Shown here: positions 40,055 to 55,749 of the stretch, in pieces
How the letters are laid out: each line of letters opens with the position of its first letter
How positions within the stretch are numbered: position 1 is the first letter of the stretch
Position numbers and translations under genes: made by a program
Assembly: GCF_001875325.1 (NCBI RefSeq)
Contig: NZ_MDDC01000010.1
Location: forward strand, 1-64,000
Length of the DNA: 64,000 nucleotides
Source: Neomoorella thermoacetica
GTDB taxonomy: Bacteria > Bacillota > DSM-521 > Neomoorellales > Neomoorellaceae
Reading direction: 5' to 3'
Notes under the pieces: generated by a model
What the model saw: only the letters and a program-made list of their open reading frames with translations
What the model was told of the DNA's origin: nothing
Databases searched by the model: none

Positions 40055-40393
40055 TTAGTCCTCCTTTTCCCCGACCACCACGGTTATATGGCTGGTGCGT
40101 TTACGCCGGATATTTGCCCGGCCCATAGCGCGCGGCTGGTAACGTTTTAAGGTCGGACCTTCATCCACATAGGCGCGGCTGACAACCAGGTTACTGGCGT
40201 CCAGGTCGTAGTTATGCTCAGCATTGGCTACGGCTGATTTCAAAACTTTGGCCACCACCCGGCTCCCTTTTTTGGGAGTCACCATTAAAATTGCTTCGGC
40301 TTCCCGCACTCCTTTACCGCGGATCAAGTCGATTACCTGGCGCACCCGTCGCGGGGAGATCCGGATATATCTGGCCACTGCTTTAGCTTCCAT
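40055..40393 (-). CDS. rplV: 50S ribosomal protein L22
   Basis: A 112-residue L22. [15 protein letters not shown] and the extended exit-tunnel loop region ([28 protein letters not shown]) are present; macrolide-relevant residues look normal. Confidence 0.98.
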   Translation of the reverse strand: MEAKAVARYIRISPRRVRQVIDLIRGKGVREAEAILMVTPKKGSRVVAKVLKSAVANAEHNYDLDASNLVVSRAYVDEGPTLKRYQPRAMGRANIRRKRTSHITVVVGEKED

Positions 40394-40409
40394 CCTGTTA
40401 TTTACCCCC

Positions 40410-40694
40410 TTACTTCAGCGCCGTAGAGCGCTCCGTATGGGCGCCATGCCCCCGGAACACACGGGTGGGAGCAAATTCACCCAGCTTATGGCCGACCATA
40501 TCTTCGGTAATATAAATCGGAACGTGTTTGCGGCCGTCGTGGACGGCTATGGTATGGCCCACCATTTCGGGAAAAATTGTCGAGCGGCGGGACCAGGTCT
40601 TGATAACCCGTTTCTCGCCTTTCTCATTCATGTCAATTATCTTTTTCAGGAGCTTTGCATCGCAGAACGGCCCTTTTTTCAGGGACCGGCCCAT
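40410..40694 (-). CDS. rpsS: 30S ribosomal protein S19
   Basis: A 94-residue S19: [39 protein letters not shown] and [18 protein letters not shown], full-length and canonical. Confidence 0.98.
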   Translation of the reverse strand: MGRSLKKGPFCDAKLLKKIIDMNEKGEKRVIKTWSRRSTIFPEMVGHTIAVHDGRKHVPIYITEDMVGHKLGEFAPTRVFRGHGAHTERSTALK

Positions 40695-40717
40695 ACCTGG
40701 GAACCCCCTTTCACCCC

Positions 40718-41548
40718 TTATTTATTGCGTGGCTTTACAATTAACTTATCGGAAGGCTTCCGCTTCTTGCGGGTCTTGGCACCCATGGCTGGTTTGCCCC
40801 AGGGCGTAACAGGATGCTTGCGGCCGACAGGGGCACGGCCCTCACCGCCACCATGGGGGTGATCAACCGGGTTCATTACCACTCCGCGAACTGTCGGGCG
40901 GATACCCAGCCAGCGCTTGCGCCCGGCTTTGCCAATGTTAATATTCTCCCAGTCCAGGTTGCCTACTTGACCCACGGTGGCCCGGCAGCTTTCCTGGACC
41001 TTACGAACTTCGCCCGAGGGCAGCCGGAGCAGGGCGTAGCCGCCTTCCTTAGCCATCAACTGGGCGCCGGCCCCGGCCGAACGGGCCATCTGGCCGCCCT
41101 TGCCGGGTTTTAGTTCGACGTTGTGCACCATGGTGCCAACGGGTATCTGGCTCAGGGGCAGGGCGTTGCCCACCTTAATATCAGCTTCCGGGCCGCTAAT
41201 TACCTGGTCGCCAACCTGCAGGTTTTCCGGGGCCAGGATGTAACGTTTTTCCCCGTCGGCGTAGTTGATTAAAGCTATATTCGCCGAACGGTTGGGATCA
41301 TATTCTATAGTTGCCACGCGGCCGGGAATGCCGTCTTTATCGCGTTTAAAGTCAATAACCCTGTACAGGCGCTTATGACCCCCGCCCCGGTGACGCACGG
41401 TCAGGCGGCCCTGGTTATTCCGTCCGCCTGTTTTCTTCAGGGGCTCAACCAGGGGCTTATAAGGTTCCGTTGCAGTGATCTCGGCGAAGGTGGAAACCGT
41501 CATCTGCCGCCTGCCGGGGGAAGTAGGTTTGAACTTCTTGATTGCCAT
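40718..41548 (-). CDS. rplB: 50S ribosomal protein L2
   Basis: A 276-residue L2. The RNA-binding core and the peptidyl-transferase-proximal loop [21 protein letters not shown] (about 218-238) contain the essential histidine. Confidence 0.98.
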   Translation of the reverse strand: MAIKKFKPTSPGRRQMTVSTFAEITATEPYKPLVEPLKKTGGRNNQGRLTVRHRGGGHKRLYRVIDFKRDKDGIPGRVATIEYDPNRSANIALINYADGEKRYILAPENLQVGDQVISGPEADIKVGNALPLSQIPVGTMVHNVELKPGKGGQMARSAGAGAQLMAKEGGYALLRLPSGEVRKVQESCRATVGQVGNLDWENINIGKAGRKRWLGIRPTVRGVVMNPVDHPHGGGEGRAPVGRKHPVTPWGKPAMGAKTRKKRKPSDKLIVKPRNK

Positions 41549-41568
41549 CCCTGTTCTCTCCTTCTAGG

Positions 41569-41859
41569 CTACTCCAGCCCCTCAAAGACCTTGATCTTAT
41601 CACCCGGTTTCAAGGTAACAATGGCCTTTTTCCGGTCAGACTGCCGGCCCTGGAAACGGCCGACCCGGCGCAGCTTGCCCCGGTCCATCAGAGTATTGAC
41701 CTTTAAAACCTTCACGTTAAAGAGTTTTTCTATGGCATGCTTGATTTCGATCTTATTGGCACCGGGATCGACTAAAAAAGTATATTTGTTATCGGCCATT
41801 AATCCGGTAGATTTCTCCGTTACCAGGGGCCGGATAATGATTTCTTCCGGAGCCCGCAT
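41569..41859 (-). CDS. rplW: 50S ribosomal protein L23
   Basis: A 96-residue L23 with [38 protein letters not shown] and the conserved VNTL...GR basic loop. It overlaps rplD by one base. Confidence 0.98.
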   Translation of the reverse strand: MRAPEEIIIRPLVTEKSTGLMADNKYTFLVDPGANKIEIKHAIEKLFNVKVLKVNTLMDRGKLRRVGRFQGRQSDRKKAIVTLKPGDKIKVFEGLE

Positions 41860-42482
41860 CAGGCCAGCACCTCCTGTACCCTGGCCACCGCGTCTTTAGT
41901 AATGACCAGTTTATCATGGGCCAGCAGGTCGTAAACGTTTAGGCCGTCGGAGGCTAAAAACCTGACTCCCGGGAGGTTACGAGCCGACAACTCAACGTTT
42001 GGCTCCCTGGTGGCCGTTACTACCAGGGCTTTATTTTCCGCGTTCAGGTTTTTTAAGATATGGGCCATATCCCTGGTCCGGGGTTTTTCCATTTTGAGTT
42101 CGTCCAGGACGATTAGATCACCGTCACGTACTTTGCTGGCCAGGGCTGAGCGCAGGGCCAGGCGTCGTACCTTCTTGGGCAATCTATAGCCATAATCCCG
42201 GGGCTGGGGACCAAAAATAATCGCTCCGCCCCGCCACAGGGGTGAACGGATACTGCCTGCGCGAGCCCGGCCGGTTCCCTTTTGCCGCCAGGGTTTACGG
42301 CCACCACCGCTGACTTCGGCCCAGCCGCGGGTCGCCGCCGTGCCCCGGCGCCTGCTGGCCAGTTGCATAACCACCGCATCGTGGAGAACGGCTTCATTGA
42401 TCTCGCCCCCAAAGACGCGGTCGTCAAGTTCGATTTCGCCCACCTGCTGGCCCTGGATATTATATAAGGCAACTCTGGGCAT
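41859..42482 (-). CDS. rplD: 50S ribosomal protein L4
   Basis: A 207-residue L4. The extended tunnel loop (about 45-105) has [30 protein letters not shown] in pieces, and [19 protein letters not shown] follows. Macrolide-associated residues look normal. Confidence 0.98.
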   Translation of the reverse strand: MPRVALYNIQGQQVGEIELDDRVFGGEINEAVLHDAVVMQLASRRRGTAATRGWAEVSGGGRKPWRQKGTGRARAGSIRSPLWRGGAIIFGPQPRDYGYRLPKKVRRLALRSALASKVRDGDLIVLDELKMEKPRTRDMAHILKNLNAENKALVVTATREPNVELSARNLPGVRFLASDGLNVYDLLAHDKLVITKDAVARVQEVLA

Positions 42483-42488
42483 TCCCTG

Positions 42489-43118
42489 TTAGCCCCCCTT
42501 TACCGAATTCTTGATTACCAGCAGCCCGTGCCTGGGACCTGGTACGGAGCCCTTGATTAAAAGCAAGTTCCGCTCGGGATCGTTTCTAACGACCTCAAGC
42601 CCCTGGACAGTCACCCTTACTGCACCCAGGTGACCGGGCAACCGGCGTCCTTTGAAAACCCGGGCCGGTCCTTTGGCTGCCAGGGAGCCGGGCCGGCGAT
42701 GATACTTGGACCCGTGCTCCATGGGACCGCGGTGAAAGCCGTGGCGTTTGATACCCCCGGCAAAACCCTTGCCCTTGGTGATGCCTGTCACGTCGACTTT
42801 CTCGCCGGGACTAAAAACGTCCGCCTTTATCTCCTGGCCTACCTGGTATTCCCCGGGGTTTTCCAGGCGAAATTCGCGGATATAGCGAAAGGGGCCCACC
42901 CCTGACTTATTAAAGTAACCCAGCAAGGGCTTGTTGACTTTTCTTTCCTTGACAGGCTCAAAACCGACCTGGACAGCGTCGTAGCCATCGGTAGAAGTTT
43001 CCTTTTTACGGATCACGACGCATGGGCCTGCCTGGATAACGGTTACCGGAATGGCTCGCCCGGTTTCATCGAATACCTGGGTCATACCGATTTTTTTCCC
43101 TAGAATACCCTTGCGCAC
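42489..43118 (-). CDS. rplC: 50S ribosomal protein L3
   Basis: A 209-residue L3 starting at GTG (43118). GILGKKIGMTQVFDETG opens it; the finger that reaches the peptidyl-transferase centre carries GFAGGIKRHGFHRGPMEHGSKYHRRPGS in pieces (about 125-155). Confidence 0.98.
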   Translation of the reverse strand: MRKGILGKKIGMTQVFDETGRAIPVTVIQAGPCVVIRKKETSTDGYDAVQVGFEPVKERKVNKPLLGYFNKSGVGPFRYIREFRLENPGEYQVGQEIKADVFSPGEKVDVTGITKGKGFAGGIKRHGFHRGPMEHGSKYHRRPGSLAAKGPARVFKGRRLPGHLGAVRVTVQGLEVVRNDPERNLLLIKGSVPGPRHGLLVIKNSVKGG

Positions 43119-43131
43119 CTAATCTACCCCC

Positions 43132-43440
43132 CTAGAGTTTGATCTCAATGTCGACCCCGGCCGGGAGATCCAGGCGCATCAAAGCATCCACCGTTTTGGG
43201 CGTCGGTTCGAGAATATCGATTAACCGCTTGTGGGTCCGCATTTCAAACTGCTCCCGGGAATCTTTATTAACATGGGGTGAACGAAGAATTGTAAAGATG
43301 TTCTTCTCCGTCGGCAAAGGAATGGGTCCTGACACTACCGCTCCCGTCCGCCTGGCGGTGTCGACGATTTTTTGTGAGGATTGATCTAGCACCCGGTGAT
43401 CAAATGCCTTCAGGCGAATGCGGATCTTCTGCCTCGCCAT
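43132..43440 (-). CDS. rpsJ: 30S ribosomal protein S10
   Basis: A 102-residue S10 (NusE): [51 protein letters not shown] and the DIEIKL C-terminus. It heads the S10 operon, downstream of tuf. Confidence 0.98.
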   Translation of the reverse strand: MARQKIRIRLKAFDHRVLDQSSQKIVDTARRTGAVVSGPIPLPTEKNIFTILRSPHVNKDSREQFEMRTHKRLIDILEPTPKTVDALMRLDLPAGVDIEIKL

Positions 43441-43466
43441 GCGTTAATTACCCTCCTTCATGGCAC

Positions 43467-43491
43467 GGGATCAGGCGTAACGCCTGATCCC
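43467..43491 (-). terminator. Palindromic hairpin between tuf and rpsJ
   Basis: GGGATCAGGCG-tta-CGCCTGATCCC is a perfect 11-bp stem with no T tract. It may be a partial terminator or RNase-processing boundary between the str and S10 operons. Confidence 0.5.
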
Positions 43492-43505
43492 CTGGCCTCT
43501 TCTTA

Positions 43506-44708
43506 TTATGCGATAATCCCGGTAACAACGCCGGCGCCGACAGTACGACCACCTTCGCGGATAGCGAAACGCAGGCCTTCTTCAATGGCAATGGGGGTGA
43601 TGAGCTCAATGGTCATGCGGATGTTATCGCCCGGCATTACCATCTCCACACCTTCGGGGAGGTTTACCACACCGGTAACGTCGGTGGTCCGGAAGTAGAA
43701 CTGGGGCCGGTAACCGTTGAAGAAGGGAGTATGCCGGCCGCCTTCCTCCTTGGTCAGGACGTAAACCTCGGCATTGAATTTGGTGTGAGGTTTAATGCTG
43801 CCCGGTTTGGCCAGGACCATACCGCGCTCGACCTCTTTGCGGTCGACACCGCGGAGGAGGGTGCCGATATTGTCGCCGGCAACGGCTTCGTCGAGGATCT
43901 TGCGGAACATCTCCACACCGGTGACTACCGTCTTGCGGATCTCGTCACGCAGGCCGATAATCTCGACTTCATCCCCGACTTTGACCCTGCCTCTTTCCAC
44001 CCTGCCGGTGGTCACCGTACCACGGCCGGTAATGGTGAAGACGTCTTCAATGGGCATAAGGAATGGTTTGTCGGTGTCACGCTCGGGTGTAGGAACATAG
44101 CTGTCTACGGCATCCATCAGTTCCCATACCTTACCGCACCATTCGCATTCGCGCTTGCCGCAGCCGCATTCCATGGCTTTCAGGGCGCTGCCGGTGACAA
44201 TCGGGATCTCGTCGCCGGGGAATTCATATTCAGTTAATAGTTCCCGGACTTCCATCTCCACGAGTTCCAGGAGTTCGGGATCGTCTACCTGGTCAACTTT
44301 ATTCAGGAAAACAACGATGTAAGGAACGCCTACCTGGCGGGCCAGGAGGATGTGCTCACGGGTCTGGGGCATGGGGCCGTCGGCCGCTGACACTACCAGG
44401 ATGGCACCGTCCATCTGGGCGGCACCGGTGATCATGTTCTTTACGTAGTCGGCGTGGCCCGGACAGTCAACGTGGGCATAATGCCGCTTCTCGGTTTCGT
44501 ACTCTACGTGGGCCGTAGCGATGGTAATACCACGTTCCCTTTCTTCCGGCGCCTTATCAATCTGGTCGTAGGCCGTAGGTACGGCGCCGCCGGCCTTGGC
44601 CAGGCAGAAGGTAATGGCTGCCGTCAGGGTTGTCTTGCCGTGGTCAACGTGCCCGATGGTACCGACGTTGACATGGGGTTTCGTGCGTTCGTATTTTTGT
44701 TTGGCCAT
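43506..44708 (-). CDS. tuf: Elongation factor Tu
   Basis: A 400-residue GTPase that delivers aminoacyl-tRNA. G1 GHVDHGKT (20-27), G3 DCPGH (81-85), G4 NKVD (136-139) and G5 SALKA (174-178) are intact, and domains 2 and 3 are complete. Just after G5 it has a short cysteine-rich segment, [11 protein letters not shown] (C181, C183, C188, C191), in place of the usual acidic GDPEWE-type stretch, so a bound metal is possible. The gene follows fusA by about 120 nt. Confidence 0.98.
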   Translation of the reverse strand: MAKQKYERTKPHVNVGTIGHVDHGKTTLTAAITFCLAKAGGAVPTAYDQIDKAPEERERGITIATAHVEYETEKRHYAHVDCPGHADYVKNMITGAAQMDGAILVVSAADGPMPQTREHILLARQVGVPYIVVFLNKVDQVDDPELLELVEMEVRELLTEYEFPGDEIPIVTGSALKAMECGCGKRECEWCGKVWELMDAVDSYVPTPERDTDKPFLMPIEDVFTITGRGTVTTGRVERGRVKVGDEVEIIGLRDEIRKTVVTGVEMFRKILDEAVAGDNIGTLLRGVDRKEVERGMVLAKPGSIKPHTKFNAEVYVLTKEEGGRHTPFFNGYRPQFYFRTTDVTGVVNLPEGVEMVMPGDNIRMTIELITPIAIEEGLRFAIREGGRTVGAGVVTGIIA

Positions 44709-44832
44709 AGTCTTTTAGCCTCCTTAAAATATAGCTCTTTTAGCTCTATAGTTTGGGCTATGTTTCCAGGGGAGGTTATCTTCCTCCCCAACTCAAAACT
44801 AAATCGTCAGATTGAAAGGTGACTGCTTTTTC

Positions 44833-46911
44833 TCAGGCACCCTGGCGCTTGCTGATAATCTCCTCGGCAATATTTTTGGGCACTTCTTCGTAATGGTCAA
44901 ATTGCATCACGTAGGTACCCCGCCCCTGGGTGCGTGAACGCAGGTCGGTGGCATACCCGAACATCTCCGCCAGGGGTACGAAGGCACGTATTACCTGGGC
45001 ACCGGCCCGTGGTTCCATACCCTCAACCCGGCCACGGCGCGAGTTCAGGTCACCGATTACGTCACCCATATACTCATCGGGAACAACGACTTCGACCCTC
45101 ATGACCGGTTCCAGCAAAACCGGCTGGGCCTTTTTAGCGGCATCCTTGAAGGCCAGGGAACCGGCAATCTTGAAGGCCATTTCCGAGGAATCCACTTCAT
45201 GGTAGGAACCGTCGACCAGAGTCGCCCGGACGTCTACCACCGGAAAACCGGCCAGGACGCCGTTGGCCATGGCCTCCTGGATCCCGGCATCCACTGCCGG
45301 GATATATTCCTTGGGAACGACACCGCCGACAATTTTATTGACAAACTCGTAACCCTTGCCGGGTTCCTGGGGTTCTATCTCGATGATTACGTGGCCGTAC
45401 TGGCCGTGACCGCCGGTCTGACGAATAAATTTACCCTCGGCTTTAACAGGCCGGCGAATAGTCTCTTTATAAGCCACCTGGGGCCGGCCAACCTTGGCTC
45501 CGACTTTGAACTCCCGCAGGAGACGATCCACGATAATCTCCAGATGCAGTTCGCCCATACCCGAAATAATGGTCTGTCCCGTCTCCTGGTCAGTGTGCAT
45601 TCTAAAGGTCGGGTCCTCTTCGGCCAGCTTTTGTAGGGCGATGCTCATTTTTTCCTGGTCAGCCTTGGTTTTCGGTTCTATGGCCACGTCAATAACCGGC
45701 TCCGGAAATTCCATTGCTTCCAGGACGATGGGATGTTGCTCGTCGCACAGGGTATCCCCGGTGGTGGTTTCTTTCAGCCCCACGGCCGCCGCTATATCGC
45801 CGGCATAGGCTTCATCTATCTCTTCCCGGTGATTGGCGTGCATACGTAAAATCCGGCCGATGCGTTCCCGGCGCCCCTTGGTAGAGTTGTAAACATAAGA
45901 GCCAGATTTCAGGGTGCCGGAATAAATCCTGAAGAAGGTTAGTTTGCCTACATAGGGATCGGCCATGATTTTAAAGGCCAGGGCTGCAAAAGGTTCGTTA
46001 TCGCTGGAACGACGCTCGTCTTCATCGCCCGTTTCCGGGTCAACGCCTTGAATAGCCGGGACATCAGTCGGAGCCGGCAGAAAATCGACTATAGCGTCCA
46101 GGAGGGGCTGCACTCCTTTGTTTTTAAAGGAAGAGCCGCAGAGTACCGGCACCATTTTCACCGCTATAGTTGCTTTACGAATACCGGCTTTAATCTCCTC
46201 GGGCGTCAGTTCCTCGCCTTCCAGGTATTTGATCATTAGCTCTTCGTCGCTTTCGGCTACAGCCTCCAGCAGCTTTTCCCGGTATTCCTGTACCAGATCT
46301 TCCATCTCGGCAGGGATTGGTTCCTCATCCAGGGTCGTTCCCAATTCATCGGTATAGTAGATGGCTTTCATGTTAATAAGGTCAACCATACCCTGGAAGT
46401 TATCTTCCGCGCCGATAGGCAACTGGATAGGTACCGGGTTGGCTCCCAGGCGTTCGGCAATCATCCGTACGCCCCGGAAGAAATCGGCCCCGACGCGATC
46501 CATCTTGTTGATATAGGCAATCCGGGGTACGCCATATTTATCGGCCTGGCGCCAGACGGTTTCCGACTGGGGCTCTACCCCGCCTACGGAACAGAAGACG
46601 GCCACAGCACCATCCAGGACCCGTAGGGAACGTTCCACCTCAACGGTAAAGTCCACGTGGCCTGGCGTGTCGATAATGTTAATGCGATGATTCCGCCAGA
46701 AGCAGGTGGTTGCCGCTGAAGTAATGGTAATTCCCCGTTCCTGTTCTTGAACCATCCAGTCCATGGTAGCATTACCATCATGGACTTCCCCCATACGGTG
46801 TACCCGGCCAGTGTAGAAAAGTATTCGTTCGGTGGTAGTAGTTTTACCGGCATCTATATGGGCCATGATGCCGATATTTCTCGTTTTTTCCAGTGGGTAT
46901 TCTCGAGCCAT
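44833..46911 (-). CDS. fusA: Elongation factor G
   Basis: A 692-residue translocase GTPase. G1 is [16 protein letters not shown]3 DTPGHVDF and G4 NKMD; domains II-V follow with the tip-region GHGQYGHV and [15 protein letters not shown] at the C-terminus. The ATG at 46911 (AAGGGATG upstream) is used; the frame is open to 46947 but the added residues are not conserved. Confidence 0.98.
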   Translation of the reverse strand: MAREYPLEKTRNIGIMAHIDAGKTTTTERILFYTGRVHRMGEVHDGNATMDWMVQEQERGITITSAATTCFWRNHRINIIDTPGHVDFTVEVERSLRVLDGAVAVFCSVGGVEPQSETVWRQADKYGVPRIAYINKMDRVGADFFRGVRMIAERLGANPVPIQLPIGAEDNFQGMVDLINMKAIYYTDELGTTLDEEPIPAEMEDLVQEYREKLLEAVAESDEELMIKYLEGEELTPEEIKAGIRKATIAVKMVPVLCGSSFKNKGVQPLLDAIVDFLPAPTDVPAIQGVDPETGDEDERRSSDNEPFAALAFKIMADPYVGKLTFFRIYSGTLKSGSYVYNSTKGRRERIGRILRMHANHREEIDEAYAGDIAAAVGLKETTTGDTLCDEQHPIVLEAMEFPEPVIDVAIEPKTKADQEKMSIALQKLAEEDPTFRMHTDQETGQTIISGMGELHLEIIVDRLLREFKVGAKVGRPQVAYKETIRRPVKAEGKFIRQTGGHGQYGHVIIEIEPQEPGKGYEFVNKIVGGVVPKEYIPAVDAGIQEAMANGVLAGFPVVDVRATLVDGSYHEVDSSEMAFKIAGSLAFKDAAKKAQPVLLEPVMRVEVVVPDEYMGDVIGDLNSRRGRVEGMEPRAGAQVIRAFVPLAEMFGYATDLRSRTQGRGTYVMQFDHYEEVPKNIAEEIISKRQGA

Positions 46912-46999
46912 ATTTTCATCCCTTCTGTTAATCAGGTTACAGGACACCGGTGGTCACCGTGCGGCGAGCCCCCGGTCCCCGGGCCCCTGACCCCCACGC

Positions 47000-47482
<483 letters not shown>

Positions 47483-47489
47483 TTACCTG

Positions 47490-47864
47490 CTACTTCTTGG
47501 GCCGTTTGGCCCCGTATTTAGAGCGACCCTGGTTGCGATTCTGTACTCCGGCGGCATCCAGGGTACCCCGTACGATATGGTATCTGACACCCGGAAGGTC
47601 CTTTACCCGGCCACCCCTTACCAGGACCACCGAGTGTTCCTGCAGGTTATGTCCAATGCCGGGGATATAGGCGGTAACTTCAATGCCATTGGTCAAGCGG
47701 ACCCGGGCGACTTTACGCAGGGCAGAATTCGGTTTCTTGGGTGTAGTTGTATAAACGCGGGTACAGACGCCGCGTTTTTGGGGCGATTCTTTTAAAGCCG
47801 GGGCCGTTGACTTGCGCACGACCTTTTCCCTTGCCTGCCGCACCAGTTGCTGGATAGTCGGCAT
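47490..47864 (-). CDS. rpsL: 30S ribosomal protein S12
   Basis: A 124-residue S12. The decoding-centre blocks [21 protein letters not shown] and [15 protein letters not shown] are intact, with the lysine positions associated with streptomycin sensitivity in wild-type form. Confidence 0.98.
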   Translation of the reverse strand: MPTIQQLVRQAREKVVRKSTAPALKESPQKRGVCTRVYTTTPKKPNSALRKVARVRLTNGIEVTAYIPGIGHNLQEHSVVLVRGGRVKDLPGVRYHIVRGTLDAAGVQNRNQGRSKYGAKRPKK

Positions 47865-47887
47865 CCCTCTCCACCTCCTTCCCCGGT

Positions 47888-48139
47888 TTATTCTTCAAGG
47901 ATAGCGGCTGAGGCTGAGCCAACCTCAATACTGCAGGCCCGCCCCAGCTCTTTCATTGAATCTACTTCGATTACTTCAATACCACGTTCACGGCAGAGCT
48001 GCCAGAGGGGCCCTGTTACATGGCTTTCGGCGTCCCGGGCTATGAAAACTACCCGGGCCTTCCCCTGGCTGACAGCCTTGGTTACCTGTTTGGTACCCAC
48101 GGCCCGTTTCTTGGCCGTCCGCAAACGTTCATAGGGCAT
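47888..48139 (-). CDS. L7Ae/L30e-family K-turn-binding protein
   Basis: An 83-residue L7Ae-like protein, the YbxF/YlxQ type found between rpoC and rpsL in Firmicutes. [16 protein letters not shown] holds the family start and [30 protein letters not shown] the core fold. B. subtilis relatives bind kink-turns; T-box Stem I (one is in this window) contains such a motif. Confidence 0.93.
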   Translation of the reverse strand: MPYERLRTAKKRAVGTKQVTKAVSQGKARVVFIARDAESHVTGPLWQLCRERGIEVIEVDSMKELGRACSIEVGSASAAILEE

Positions 48140-48177
48140 AAATCAACCCCCCCGGGCAGTCACACTAATAGATATTA

Positions 48178-51672
<3,495 letters not shown>

Positions 51673-51698
51673 TGGACCAGCCCCCTTAAAGACCAGGA

Positions 51699-54600
51699 TT
51701 ATTCTTCGTCGCCATAAGCGTCGTCGGGTACTACCAGGTCATCATTCAAGTCGGCATCCAGTTCCAGTTCTGAAGGATCCAGGTCGGCCGGATCAAAATC
51801 TTCGTCGGCCTCCTCGTCTTTATCCTCCTCATTCCCGCCTTTGGGCTCAGGCGCCGTATCCGGCTGGCCATGGACATCAAGTCCCAGTTCCTGGGCGGAT
51901 TCGGACACATCGTCATCGTCCTCTTTAATCTCGATTTCCTCGTTTTCCTCGGAGAGGACCTTGACGTCCAGGCCCAGGCTCTGGAGTTCCTTGATCAGGA
52001 CCTTAAAGGATTCCGGTACTCCCGGCTCGGGTACGTTTTCGCCCTTGACAATGGCCTCGTAGGTCTTGACCCGGCCGACGACGTCGTCGGACTTCACAGT
52101 TAAAATCTCCTGGAGGGTATAGGCAGCGCCATAGGCCTCCAGGGCCCAGACTTCCATTTCGCCGAAGCGCTGGCCGCCGAACTGGGCCTTGCCGCCAAGG
52201 GGCTGCTGGGTGACCAGGGAGTAAGGGCCGGTGGACCGGGCGTGAATCTTGTCATCAACCAGGTGGGCGAGTTTGAGCATATACATATATCCCACAGTAA
52301 TGGGCCGGTCAAATGGTTCCCCGGTGCGGCCGTCATAGAGGATGGTTTTGCCGTCTTCAGGAAGGCCGGCCTTACGGAAGGATTCTTTGATTTCTTCTTC
52401 TGTAGCCCCGTCGAAAACGGGGGTGGCCACGGTAATCCCCAGTGCCCGGGCTGCCCGGCCCAGGTGGGTCTCCAGTATCTGGCCCAGGTTCATACGCGAG
52501 GGCACACCCAGGGGGTTCAGGACAATCTCGATGGGCGTACCATCGGGGAGGAAGGGCATATCCTCTTCCGGCAGGATGCGCGAAATAACACCCTTGTTGC
52601 CGTGACGGCCGGCCATCTTGTCGCCCACGGAGATCTTGCGTTTCTGGGCGATGTAAACCCGCACCAGTTCATTGACCCCTGGAGCGAGTTCGTCCCCATT
52701 TTCCCGGGAGAATACCTTGACGTCAACGACGATGCCGGATTCACCGTGGGGAACCCGCAGGGAGGTATCCCTTACCTCCCTGGCCTTCTCGCCGAAGATC
52801 GCCCGCAGGAGGCGTTCCTCGGCTGTCAGTTCCGTTTCTCCCTTGGGGGTAACCTTGCCGACCAGGATGTCTCCCGGCCGCACTTCGGCGCCAATGCGGA
52901 TAATGCCCCGCTCATCCAGGTCCTTTAAAACATCCTCGCTCACATTGGGAATGTCCCGGGTGATTTCTTCCGGTCCCAGCTTGGTGTCGCGGGCATCGCA
53001 TTCGTACTCTTCGATATGAATGGAAGTGAAGATATCGTCCTTGACCAGTTTCTCGCTGATCAGGATGGCGTCTTCATAGTTATAGCCTTCCCAGGTCATA
53101 AAGGCAACCAGGATGTTGCGGCCCAGGGCCAGTTCGCCCTGGTCAGTGGAAGGACCGTCGGCAATAGTCTGGCCGGCACTGACCCGCTCACCCTTGCGGA
53201 CTATCGGTTTCTGGTTGATGCAGGTACCCTGGTTGGAACGAACAAACTTCTGCAGGCGATAGGTTTCCAAATGGCCGTCGTCGGTACGGATGACAATCTC
53301 GCGGCCGGTAACCCTTTCTACCACGCCGTCGTTCCGGGCTATTACCACAGTACCAGAATCACGGGCCGCCCGCCATTCCATCCCCGTCCCCACCACCGGG
53401 GCCTCGGTCCTCAGGAGGGGAACGGCCTGACGCTGCATGTTGGCCCCCATGAGGGCCCGGTTGGCATCATCATGTTCCAGGAAGGGGATCAGGGCCGTAG
53501 CCACACTGACCATCTGCTTGGGCGAGACGTCCATGTAGTCCACCTGGCTGGCCGGGACCACCAGGATTTCACCGCCATGACGGGCATTGACCCTTTTCTC
53601 CAGGAAGTGGCCCTCTTCATCCAGGGGGGCATTGGCCTGGGCTATGAAATACTTGTCCTCTTCATCAGCCGTCAGGTAATCAACCTCATTGGTAACAATC
53701 CCCTTTTCCTTATCTACCCGCCGGTAAGGGGTCTCAATAAAGCCGAATTCGTTAATCCGGGCATAGGTGCTCAGAGAGCCGATCAGCCCGATGTTTGGCC
53801 CTTCAGGGGTCTCAATGGGGCACATGCGGCCGTAGTGGGAGGTATGGACGTCCCGTACCTCGAAACCGGCGCGTTCCCGGGAAAGACCCCCGGGTCCCAG
53901 GGCCGACAGCCGGCGTTTATGGGTCAACTCCGCCAGGGGGTTCGTCTGGTCCATAAATTGGGAAAGCTGGCTGGACCCAAAAAACTCTTTAATGGCCGCC
54001 ACTACCGGGCGAATGTTGATTAAAACCTGGGGCGTGATAACATCAACATCCTGGATGGTCATCCGTTCGCGTACTACCCGTTCCATCCGCGCCAGGCCGA
54101 TACGAAACTGGTTCTGTAAGAGTTCGCCGACCGAACGCAGGCGCCGGTTGCCCAGGTGGTCGATATCATCGGGTTTTACTTCACCATCCATGAGGCGAAG
54201 GAGATATTTGATGGTATAAATGATGTCCTCTTGGGTTAAAGTGCGGATGTACTCTTCCCGGCCGTCAACCTCCCGGGTCAGGATGCCGTGATTAAATTTC
54301 TTGTGGAGCTTATAGCGGCCGACATTGCCCAGGTCGTAGCGCCTGGGGTCAAAGAACAGGGATTCCAGCAAGTTTCTGGCGCTGTCCACCGTCGGCGGTT
54401 CACCGGGCCGCAGGCGTTTATAGATTTCAACCAGGGCCTCTTCTTCAGATTCCGTGTTATCCTTTTCAAGGGTGTTCTGGATACGGACGTCGTAATCAAA
54501 AAGCTCAAGAATCCGGGCGTTGGTGCTGTAGCCCAGGGCCCGGAGCAAGATTGTTACCGGTATTTTGCGGGTACGGTCAATGCGGACATAAATGCTTTCT

Positions 54601-55124
54601 GTATTATCGGTTTCAAACTCCAGCCAGGCGCCCCGGTTAGGGATCACCGTGGCCCCGTAAACCTTGGTCCCGTTGGCATCGATACCTTCAGCATAGTAGG
54701 CACCAGGCGAACGGACCAGCTGGCTGACAATGACCCTCTCGGCGCCATTGATGATAAAGGTGCCCTTATCGGTCATCAAGGGGAAATCTCCCATGAAGAC
54801 TTCCTGTTCCTTAACCTCGCCGGTTTCTCTGTTAATCAAGCGTACCTTGACCCGCAGGGGGGCAGCGTAGGTCATATCCCGCTCTTTACATTCGTCCTCT
54901 GAATACTTGGGTTCGCCCAGGGAATAATCTACGAATTGCAGAATCAGGTTGCCGGTGAAGTCCTGAATAGGTGAGATATCATGGAAGAGCTCCCGCAGCC
55001 CAGTATCAATAAACCACTGGTAGGAGTTACGCTGGATTTCAATAAGGTTTGGTAACTCCAGGGTCTCTTTGATCTTGGCAAAGGTCCACCGTTCCCTGGT
55101 CCCAACCTTGACTGGATAAGCCAA
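51699..55124 (-). CDS. rpoB: RNA polymerase beta subunit
   Basis: A 1141-residue beta, starting with TTG at 55124 behind GGGGGGGA. The rifampicin region [23 protein letters not shown] and [11 protein letters not shown] has the sensitive consensus. [14 protein letters not shown] and the flap are in place. The C-terminus has an unusually acidic tail: 38 of the last 84 residues are Asp or Glu (about 1058-1141). Confidence 0.98.
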   Translation of the reverse strand: MAYPVKVGTRERWTFAKIKETLELPNLIEIQRNSYQWFIDTGLRELFHDISPIQDFTGNLILQFVDYSLGEPKYSEDECKERDMTYAAPLRVKVRLINRETGEVKEQEVFMGDFPLMTDKGTFIINGAERVIVSQLVRSPGAYYAEGIDANGTKVYGATVIPNRGAWLEFETDNTESIYVRIDRTRKIPVTILLRALGYSTNARILELFDYDVRIQNTLEKDNTESEEEALVEIYKRLRPGEPPTVDSARNLLESLFFDPRRYDLGNVGRYKLHKKFNHGILTREVDGREEYIRTLTQEDIIYTIKYLLRLMDGEVKPDDIDHLGNRRLRSVGELLQNQFRIGLARMERVVRERMTIQDVDVITPQVLINIRPVVAAIKEFFGSSQLSQFMDQTNPLAELTHKRRLSALGPGGLSRERAGFEVRDVHTSHYGRMCPIETPEGPNIGLIGSLSTYARINEFGFIETPYRRVDKEKGIVTNEVDYLTADEEDKYFIAQANAPLDEEGHFLEKRVNARHGGEILVVPASQVDYMDVSPKQMVSVATALIPFLEHDDANRALMGANMQRQAVPLLRTEAPVVGTGMEWRAARDSGTVVIARNDGVVERVTGREIVIRTDDGHLETYRLQKFVRSNQGTCINQKPIVRKGERVSAGQTIADGPSTDQGELALGRNILVAFMTWEGYNYEDAILISEKLVKDDIFTSIHIEEYECDARDTKLGPEEITRDIPNVSEDVLKDLDERGIIRIGAEVRPGDILVGKVTPKGETELTAEERLLRAIFGEKAREVRDTSLRVPHGESGIVVDVKVFSRENGDELAPGVNELVRVYIAQKRKISVGDKMAGRHGNKGVISRILPEEDMPFLPDGTPIEIVLNPLGVPSRMNLGQILETHLGRAARALGITVATPVFDGATEEEIKESFRKAGLPEDGKTILYDGRTGEPFDRPITVGYMYMLKLAHLVDDKIHARSTGPYSLVTQQPLGGKAQFGGQRFGEMEVWALEAYGAAYTLQEILTVKSDDVVGRVKTYEAIVKGENVPEPGVPESFKVLIKELQSLGLDVKVLSEENEEIEIKEDDDDVSESAQELGLDVHGQPDTAPEPKGGNEEDKDEEADEDFDPADLDPSELELDADLNDDLVVPDDAYGDEE

Positions 55125-55151
55125 AGTTCAAGTCCCCCCCACAAGAAATTC

Positions 55152-55181
55152 AAAAGCAAGGCACTAAAAAACCTCGCTTTT
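55152..55181 (-). other. Hairpin in rpoB leader
   Basis: On the minus strand CAAAAGCGAGG and CCTTGCTTTTG form an 11-bp stem (one G:U) with a loop containing TTTTTT. It sits about 25 nt ahead of the rpoB start. It may affect RNA stability or translation; not a normal terminator, because the T run is in the loop. Confidence 0.45.
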
Positions 55182-55260
55182 GTCAGCTAAATCCTTGCTA
55201 CCTATTATTTCCATATAAGGTAATACTTAATCCTCTGCCCAAAATTAATGGCATTTTATT

Positions 55261-55289
55261 ATGCTAGCACAAGGGGTGATAAAAGTCAA
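55261..55289 (-). promoter_or_regulatory. Probable sigma-A promoter of rpoBC
   Basis: TTGACT (55284-55289), 17 nt, TAGCAT (55261-55266) on the minus strand, between the rplL hairpin and rpoB. This gives a leader of about 130 nt. Confidence 0.55.
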
Positions 55290-55312
55290 GGATAATTGCG
55301 GGCATAATAATA

Positions 55313-55338
55313 AGCCGGGGAACCTGGGGTCCCCGGCT
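55313..55338 (-). terminator. Hairpin after rplL
   Basis: AGCCGGGGA-ccccagg(T)-TCCCCGGCT-type 9-bp stem followed by TATTATTATG on the minus strand. Probably a partial terminator that sets the rplJL to rpoBC ratio, as is known in other bacteria. Confidence 0.65.
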
Positions 55339-55348
55339 ACCGGCCCGG

Positions 55349-55729
55349 CTATTTAATCTCGACGGTGGCGCCGGCCTCTTCGAGTTTGGCCTTGATGCTC
55401 TCGGCTTCCTCTTTGCTGACCTTTTCTTTAACCGGCTTGGGTGCTTCGTCGACCAGGGCCTTGGCCTCTTTCAGTCCCAGGGCGGTAATTTCCCGGACGA
55501 CTTTGATAACGTTAATCTTCTTGTCGCCGGCGTCCTTCAGGATGACGTCGAACTCGGTTTGCTCTTCAGCCTGTCCTTCCGCCGGCGCGGCAGCCCCGGG
55601 GGCTACAGCCATGGCTACCGGAGCGGCGGCGCTGACGCCGAATTCATCCTCCAGAGCCTTTACCAGCTCGGACAATTCCAGCACCGTCAATCCTTTTACG
55701 GCTTCGATTATTTCCTGTACTTTGCTCAT
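55349..55729 (-). CDS. rplL: 50S ribosomal protein L7/L12
   Basis: A 126-residue stalk protein: N-terminal dimerisation domain, Ala/Pro-rich hinge (about 35-55) and C-terminal factor-binding domain with [24 protein letters not shown]. Full length. Confidence 0.98.
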   Translation of the reverse strand: MSKVQEIIEAVKGLTVLELSELVKALEDEFGVSAAAPVAMAVAPGAAAPAEGQAEEQTEFDVILKDAGDKKINVIKVVREITALGLKEAKALVDEAPKPVKEKVSKEEAESIKAKLEEAGATVEIK

Positions 55730-55749
55730 GATGTAAATTCCTCCTTATG

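Noticed and set aside
53016-54023. 335-codon plus-strand open frame opposite rpoB
   Set aside because: Antisense of conserved rpoB sequence in a GC-rich gene.
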